Of a stretch of 64,000 nucleotides of DNA, positions 59,908 to 64,000 are shown piece after piece. Position numbers and translations under genes: made by a program. The stretch comes from Klebsiella electrica (GTDB taxonomy: Bacteria > Pseudomonadota > Gammaproteobacteria > Enterobacterales > Enterobacteriaceae), in the NCBI RefSeq assembly GCF_006711645.1, contig NZ_CP041247.1, forward strand, positions 4,464,001 through 4,528,000, read 5' to 3'. Below the pieces are notes generated by a model, which saw nothing but the letters and a program-made list of their open reading frames with translations, ran no database searches and was not told the DNA's origin. The first letter of the stretch is position 1; every line of letters starts with the position of its first letter.

Positions 59908-59923
59908 TTCGACATTCATCACA
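59908..59923 (-). promoter_or_regulatory. CRP site 1 of deoP2
   Basis: TGTGATGAATGTCGAA on the minus strand resembles the CRP half-sites TGTGA-N6-TCACA, centred about 40 bp before the inferred deoP2 start. The sequence is close to E. coli deoP2 CRP-1. CytR normally binds between the two CRP sites. Confidence 0.72.
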
Positions 59924-59960
59924 GTTAATGAAAACTCACCTGGAATTTGCATAGCTGAAA

Positions 59961-59976
59961 TGTGATCCTTATCACC
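59961..59976. promoter_or_regulatory. CRP site 2 of deoP2
   Basis: TGTGATCCTTATCACC is a strong match to the CRP consensus TGTGA-N6-TCACA. Its centre is 53 bp from that of site 1, the same spacing as in E. coli deoP2, which allows CRP-CytR-CRP complexes. Confidence 0.78.
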
Positions 59977-60051
59977 TTTCAAGGTGCAGTATTACGCTTC
60001 AGAACGCCTGGTTTACTTTAAGCATAATCAGAATCCTCAGATGCGAGAGAG

Positions 60052-60067
60052 TGTTAGAATAATAACA
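60052..60067. promoter_or_regulatory. DeoR operator at deoP1
   Basis: TGTTAGAATAATAACA matches the DeoR operator TGTTAGAATTCTAACA at 14 of 16 positions. It marks the upstream promoter deoP1. The distance to the deoP2 operator is 177 bp, much shorter than the roughly 600 bp known in E. coli. Confidence 0.75.
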
Positions 60068-60316
60068 TAAAAACACAAAACCTCTCGATTAAAGCGGGTG
60101 CATTTTGTGCTAAAAATAAAATTTCAAACATAATAAATTGAAAAATAACAAATTCAATGAAAGTTAAAAATGATGGAATTATAACATTATGACAAGAAGG
60201 GGTTCAGAAGAGAGGATATCCAGGTCATAAGGCAGTCAGCCCACGATGATGCCGCAACGTCTTAGTCGCGGCTGACGCCCGAGCGACATCGCTGAGAGTG
60301 CGCTACGCCAGCCGTG
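60068..60316. other. Spacer between deoP1 and yjjV
   Basis: This 250-bp stretch, A/T-rich near deoP1 and G+C-rich near yjjV, has no gene. E. coli carries yjjI and yjjW here, and I see no recognisable remnant of them. A loose dyad (GTCAGCC ... GGCTGAC, about 60236-60278) may end yjjV transcripts. Confidence 0.45.
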
Positions 60317-61096
60317 TCACAGGGTATAGAACAACGCTTTCGTATTGTGTATCAACGCATTCGCAATAACATCCGCAGGTTCCTGCCGCAGTTCACATAA
60401 CGAGGCAAAGACACGGGCCACCTGTTCTGGCCGATTTGGTTGCCCCTGAAAACCATTGAGCGGCATATCCGGCGCATCCGTTTCCAGCAGCAGCGCCGAT
60501 AGCGGCAGACGCGCCATCACATCACGCGTTTTGCTGGCTCGCGGGTAGGTTATGGTCCCGCCGACGCCAATTTTATATCCTGACTGCACAAAGCGTTCCG
60601 CCTGCTGCAGGCTTCCCGCAAAACCATGCACCACGCCGGTTCTCGGCAGCGCATGTTTTTTCAACAGCATCGCCAGCGTATCGTGAGTGCGTCGGGAGTG
60701 CAGAATCACCGGCAGATCGTAACGCTTCGCCAGCCGCAGCTGTGCCTCCAGCATGACCTGCTGGCGCTCAAACTGCGGATCGTCACGATACAGATCGAGC
60801 CCCGTCTCCCCCACGGCGACCAGCTTCCGGTGGCGTTGGCGCAGGCACGCTTCCAGCAGCTCAAGGCTGCGCTCATCATGCCGTTCAATCACAATGGGAT
60901 GCAGTCCCACGGCGGCATAAAGCGCCGCATGCTGCTCCGCCAGCGCTAATACGCGGGGGAAATTTTCCGCTTCAATGGCCGGAACAATTATCTGCGTGAC
61001 GCCGGCTTGCGCCGCCCGGGCAAGACTGTCGGCCGCATGGTCAGCGAAGGGCGGAAAATCAAAATGACAATGCGTATCGATAAACGGCCACGTCAT
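60317..61096 (-). CDS. yjjV: TatD-family metal-dependent hydrolase YjjV
   Basis: The 259-aa protein is a TIM-barrel amidohydrolase of the TatD family, whose members act as 3'-5' exonucleases or D-Tyr-tRNA deacylases. Motifs are FIDTHCHFDFPPF (residue 5), AVGETGLDLYRDDPQFERQQ near 92, DLPVILHSRRTHD near 127, GVVHGFAGSLQQAERF near 148 and LLLETDAPDMPLNGFQGQPN near 198. Its actual substrate is unknown. Its ATG overlaps the yjjU stop in ATGA. In E. coli yjjW and yjjI follow; here the deo control region is next. Confidence 0.94.
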   Translation of the reverse strand: MTWPFIDTHCHFDFPPFADHAADSLARAAQAGVTQIIVPAIEAENFPRVLALAEQHAALYAAVGLHPIVIERHDERSLELLEACLRQRHRKLVAVGETGLDLYRDDPQFERQQVMLEAQLRLAKRYDLPVILHSRRTHDTLAMLLKKHALPRTGVVHGFAGSLQQAERFVQSGYKIGVGGTITYPRASKTRDVMARLPLSALLLETDAPDMPLNGFQGQPNRPEQVARVFASLCELRQEPADVIANALIHNTKALFYTL

Positions 61097-62166
61097 GCCA
61101 GATCCTCGTTATCAAAGTGGGCGTCATTGGCCTGCGGGGCGGTCACAAAGGTCGCCGGGTGAGAATCGTTGGCGACGGAAGCCGCCGGCACCACGACCGA
61201 GGCGGGCTGCGCGACACGCGGCAAATGACGCACCAGCGGCGGACGGTCGGCCAGCAGCTTGCCGACCGTCGCGAGGAAATAACGCCCGCACTGCCGCCCG
61301 GTCTTGTAGTCCTCCAGCAGCGCCGGTAAACGGCTTCCCAGCGCCATGCTTTTCAGCGGTTTCTGCGGATAGATTTCCAGGATTCGCAGCTTACCCGGCG
61401 GCTTCTCAATAAACTGTTGGGTCGTGCGATAGGTGGCCTCGTGGTGCTGGACCAGGTTCACAAACGGCTGCAGACTGCTTTCCCCCAGCCAACGCTCCAT
61501 TCGCTTAAACCACTGGGGGGTATAGAACATCTGCGAAGGCACCGTGCGGATAACCACGATGGTTTGCGCCCCGCGTCGGGCCGCCTCCTGCACGGGAATC
61601 GCATCGCTGACGCCGCCATCCAGATAGCTGATGCCGTCCAGCATGACGCCGCTGCGATAAAAACCGGGGATCGCGCTGGAGGCGCGGATCAGATCGAGCC
61701 ACGTGGCCTGGGTGGGAGCAAAATAGTCTGGCGTATAATCATCGCCCCGGCAGGCGCACATCCACAGCTCTTTCCCCTGGGCGAACTGCTCTTCCGCATA
61801 GCTCATCGCCAGCGGCATTTTTTGCGCCGCGGTCTCCACCAGCCAGTCAAGATCGATAAGATTGCCGCCGCGGACAAAACGCATAGGATCGAAAAATTCC
61901 CGGGCCGTGGTGTAACGGGTGATGACCTTGCGGGCATAGCCCTGCTGGTTGCACATGTAGGCCGACAGGTTCTGCGCTCCGGCGGATGTCCCCAACATAA
62001 TGTCAAAGGGGTTGAATCCCGCGCGCATGAACTCATCGAGTACTCCGGCGGTAAAAATACCACGCTGACCGCCGCCCTCACACACCAGGCCAAGCTTGCC
62101 CGGAATAAATGGTTTGACAGACAACGGTGCAATATTGCCAAGCGTTACGGGAATTCGATGTCCCAC
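61093..62166 (-). CDS. yjjU: Patatin-like phospholipase YjjU
   Basis: The 357-aa protein is a bacterial patatin, a Ser-Asp dyad lipid acyl hydrolase. The oxyanion motif is VCEGGGQRGIFTAGVLDEF near residue 28, the nucleophile Ser lies in MLGTSAGAQNLSAY near 58, and the catalytic Asp in SYLDGGVSDAIPV near 185. The start appears to be GTG at 62166 with CAGGAAAG upstream and matches the E. coli N-terminus (MG-RIPVTLGNIAPLS). It is translationally coupled to yjjV by a 4-bp overlap. The physiological lipid substrate is unknown. Confidence 0.93.
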   Translation of the reverse strand: MGHRIPVTLGNIAPLSVKPFIPGKLGLVCEGGGQRGIFTAGVLDEFMRAGFNPFDIMLGTSAGAQNLSAYMCNQQGYARKVITRYTTAREFFDPMRFVRGGNLIDLDWLVETAAQKMPLAMSYAEEQFAQGKELWMCACRGDDYTPDYFAPTQATWLDLIRASSAIPGFYRSGVMLDGISYLDGGVSDAIPVQEAARRGAQTIVVIRTVPSQMFYTPQWFKRMERWLGESSLQPFVNLVQHHEATYRTTQQFIEKPPGKLRILEIYPQKPLKSMALGSRLPALLEDYKTGRQCGRYFLATVGKLLADRPPLVRHLPRVAQPASVVVPAASVANDSHPATFVTAPQANDAHFDNEDLA

Positions 62167-62210
62167 CCTGCTTTCCTGTTATGTTTTTATTGTACCAGCC
62201 CAAAAAGATC

Positions 62211-62232
62211 CGCTGGGGTCTCCCCCCCAGCG
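62211..62232. other. Hairpin upstream of yjjU
   Basis: CGCTGGGG and CCCCAGCG form a perfect 8-bp stem with a six-base loop about 45 bp before the yjjU start. Its role is unknown; it would lie in the yjjU leader if transcription starts upstream. Confidence 0.4.
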
Positions 62233-62331
62233 CACCCGGCCCGTCGGACGATGCCCGCCGCCCGCACGCGTTCAGGAATCCTGACGTCCAGCGCCGCGCC
62301 GTCCTGCAATTATTACCCCCCATAAACCACG

Positions 62332-62356
62332 AAAGCCAGTCCTGAGGACTGGCTTT
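62332..62356. terminator. Terminator-like hairpin after ytjA
   Basis: AAAGCCAGTCC, three bases and GGACTGGCTTT form a perfect 11-bp stem downstream of ytjA. Only short T-runs follow on either strand, so its strength is uncertain. Confidence 0.65.
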
Positions 62357-62418
62357 ATGTAAAACGCTATGTCAGTGAAACGCCTTTCGCATCTTGCGCG
62401 ACAGGGAAAGATCGCTTT

Positions 62419-62580
62419 CTATGGGCGCCGGCGCCCGGTAAACAGGCTAATCAGGAACAGAATAATACCGACGACAAAGACGATTTTTGCAGCCCAGGCA
62501 GCCGTACCCGCCAGGCTACCAAATCCTAACGCGGCGGCAATCAGTGCAATGACCAGAAAAATAATGCCCCATCGAAACAT
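62419..62580 (-). CDS. ytjA: Small membrane protein YtjA (UPF0391)
   Basis: A 53-codon frame begins [20 protein letters not shown] and ends GRRRP. It has two hydrophobic segments split by a Gly/Ala-rich turn ([13 protein letters not shown]) and matches E. coli YtjA in length and pattern. AAGGAG lies eight bases before the ATG, which supports translation. The function is unknown; the family is linked to stress conditions because it often lies beside osmY or similar genes. Confidence 0.9.
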   Translation of the reverse strand: MFRWGIIFLVIALIAAALGFGSLAGTAAWAAKIVFVVGIILFLISLFTGRRRP

Positions 62581-62809
62581 AATGTGCTCCTTACCATAGT
62601 GGATAACGGCCGCGTTTCTGCGCGCTCAGGCCGCGCATAAACCAACCCTGTCATGCTCTTTTTCTTAACTCGTCATACGTCGAATTGCTGGTGGTTGGGC
62701 GATGCCCGTGTTCCTCGATAAAATGACCTGAATAAGCGCCAGAGGATTCATTTATTTACCTCCCACAGGTGAATAGTTCGCGGGAAATAACGTTATTAAA
62801 TGAATGGGA

Positions 62810-63421
62810 TTATTTAACGCTGAGATTATTTTCTACGTTTTTTACGCCAGAAACGGCTTTGGCAATGTCTGCCGCACGGTCCGCCTGCTGACGAGAATCA
62901 ACGGTCCCGGATAAATGGACGGTTCCGCCGCGGGTTTCAACCGTGACTTTTCGCGACGGCACAATGTCATCCGCCAACAGTTTGGCTTTGACTTGACTGG
63001 TAATAGCCGTATCGCCTGCATATCCCTTCAGGCTAGCAGATGGCTCTGCGACCACGCGCAGCTGGTCATTCACGCTGGTCACGCCTTTGACCGTTTTCGC
63101 GGCGTTCACCGCCAGATCTTTTTGCCCCGCGCCGTCAACCGAACCGCTTAGCGTCACCACTTTATTCTCTGTTTTCACGGAGATATCGCTGCTGCGAATA
63201 TTTTTATCGTCAATCAACGCCGCTTTCACCCTGGCGGTGATCGTGCTGTCATCCATAAAATCGCCGACTTTATTCAGCGAGCTGTCGACGGCCTTGCCCG
63301 CACAGGTGGCAACCGATTGTGCGCTGCCCGCCGGCGGATTTTCTGCATATGCCGAGGCGCTTATCATGGCCGAGCCTAAGAAGAGAGCCAGCAACGTCCC
63401 GGCATTCTTTAGTCTTGTCAT
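62810..63421 (-). CDS. osmY: Osmotically inducible periplasmic protein OsmY
   Basis: OsmY is a periplasmic protein induced by hyperosmolarity and stationary phase, and it acts as a chaperone for autotransporters in E. coli. The 203-aa protein has a signal peptide (residues about 1-26, cut after AYA) and two BON domains. The first contains [19 protein letters not shown] near residue 56 and the second [20 protein letters not shown] near 136, each with a VxLSGxV strand motif. It matches E. coli closely. A sigma-S-type promoter lies upstream. ytjA follows on the same strand. Confidence 0.95.
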   Translation of the reverse strand: MTRLKNAGTLLALFLGSAMISASAYAENPPAGSAQSVATCAGKAVDSSLNKVGDFMDDSTITARVKAALIDDKNIRSSDISVKTENKVVTLSGSVDGAGQKDLAVNAAKTVKGVTSVNDQLRVVAEPSASLKGYAGDTAITSQVKAKLLADDIVPSRKVTVETRGGTVHLSGTVDSRQQADRAADIAKAVSGVKNVENNLSVK

Positions 63422-63495
63422 CTCTCTGTCCTCGTTATTTCTACCGCTAAAGCAAAATAAGTAGTTAATTAAGCCAGAATCTTAAAAATTACTTA

Positions 63496-63505
63496 TTAAA
63501 TATAG
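63496..63505 (-). promoter_or_regulatory. osmY promoter -10 (sigma-S type)
   Basis: On the minus strand CTATATTTAA, about 75 bp before the osmY ATG, matches the E. coli osmY extended -10 and fits the sigma-S pattern CTATAnTT. No good -35 is seen, as is usual for sigma-S promoters. Confidence 0.65.
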
Positions 63506-63636
63506 TAGAAGGTCATCAAAGAGACGGAAAATATGTACAAAAAGTTACGCTGACGGCATCTTTAAGAACTTTCTATAGCGCGGGAAACGACGAAAAAATA
63601 GCGTGGAGCGCGGGGAGAACCGCGCTCCGGAAGGGA

Positions 63637-64000
63637 TTAGTGCTCGCGAGTTTTACGGAACATCACGTCAGGATAGCGTTCCTGCGTCAGATTCAGGTTA
63701 ACCATGGTTGGCGCGATATATGTCAGGTTATCACCGCCATCGAGAGCCAGCTGAATTTCGTTTTTGCGCTTAAATTCCTCAAATTTTTTCACGTCGGTGG
63801 ACTCCACCCAACGCGCGGTCGCCACGTTCACCGATTCGTAAATCGCTTCAACGTTGTATTCACTCTTCAGGCGAGCCACGACCACATCAAACTGCAGCAC
63901 ACCGACCGCGCCGACAATAAGGTCGTTATTGGCGATCGGACGGAAGACCTGTACCGCGCCCTCTTCAGAAAGCTGTACCAGCCCTTTCAGCAGCTGTTTC
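63637..64000 (-). CDS. prfC: Peptide chain release factor 3, 3' part
   Basis: These 121 codons encode the C-terminus of RF3, the GTPase that recycles RF1/RF2 after termination. The N-terminal GTPase domain is outside the window. Visible are [19 protein letters not shown] at the window edge, [19 protein letters not shown] and the end FRKTREH, all close to E. coli. The stop at 63637 is followed by the osmY upstream region. The identity is clear despite truncation by the window. Confidence 0.96.
   Translation of the reverse strand, partial: KQLLKGLVQLSEEGAVQVFRPIANNDLIVGAVGVLQFDVVVARLKSEYNVEAIYESVNVATARWVESTDVKKFEEFKRKNEIQLALDGGDNLTYIAPTMVNLNLTQERYPDVMFRKTREH

Overview
The window is a block of enterobacterial core chromosome. 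Almost every protein matches its Escherichia coli counterpart in length and motifs. Gene order follows the E. coli arc from prfC through the thr operon to pdxA, read in reverse. G+C-rich codon use, REP/BIME repeats of the Klebsiella/Enterobacter kind, and a few local differences point to Klebsiella, Raoultella, Enterobacter or a close relative. The differences from E. coli are: no cai/fix/yaaU block between kefF and carB, no creBCD, no yjjW/yjjI, and an added alaX-lysR pair and MFS transporter. The species cannot be fixed from the sequence alone.

Layout. 1-2.7 kb: end of pdxA, then rsmA-apaG-apaH (+). 2.7-6.2 kb: folA, kefC-kefF and a small YgdI/YgdR-type lipoprotein (-). 6.4-12.1 kb: carB, carA and dapB (-), with ArgR boxes before carA. 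12.3-15.3 kb is the only clearly accessory stretch: an alaX-type editing gene diverges from a LysR regulator, and an IS110-family (IS1111-type) element of 1,327 bp splits the regulator. 15.3-22.1 kb: rihC, then the ribF-ileS-lspA-fkpB-ispH run (-). 22.4-28.3 kb: rpsT (+), nhaA-nhaR, dnaK-dnaJ with two heat-shock promoters. 28.7-35.2 kb: satP, an MHS-type transporter, mog, talB, yaaJ, yaaA, yaaX. 35.4-40.3 kb: thrABC with leader peptide and attenuator. 40.5-49.8 kb: yjtD, yjjY, arcA, creA, rob, gpmB, yjjX, trpR, slt, ettA. 49.8-55.3 kb: nadR, radA, serB (-), ytjB, lplA (+). 55.5-62.6 kb: deoCABD with a well-preserved DeoR/CRP control region, yjjV, yjjU, ytjA. 62.8-64 kb: osmY and the end of prfC.

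The genes mostly serve housekeeping roles: carbamoyl phosphate, threonine, lysine and serine synthesis, deoxynucleoside catabolism, protein folding, cell-wall turnover, translation factors and global regulation (ArcA, Rob, TrpR, NadR). Operon junctions are tight, with ATGA-type overlaps at yjjU/yjjV and a one-base overlap at ileS/lspA. Several genes use non-ATG starts: carA, rpsT and deoA use TTG; ettA, radA, nadR and yjjU use GTG.

The best candidate for a less familiar system is the IS1111-type element. Its long non-coding flank lies 3' of the transposase, where this group is thought to encode a bridge RNA, and an 8-base copy of the element tip lies inside it. A second oddity is a Pro-to-Gly change in the HTAPGHG editing motif of IleRS. 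I saw no CRISPR array, prophage, tRNA, rRNA or resistance gene.
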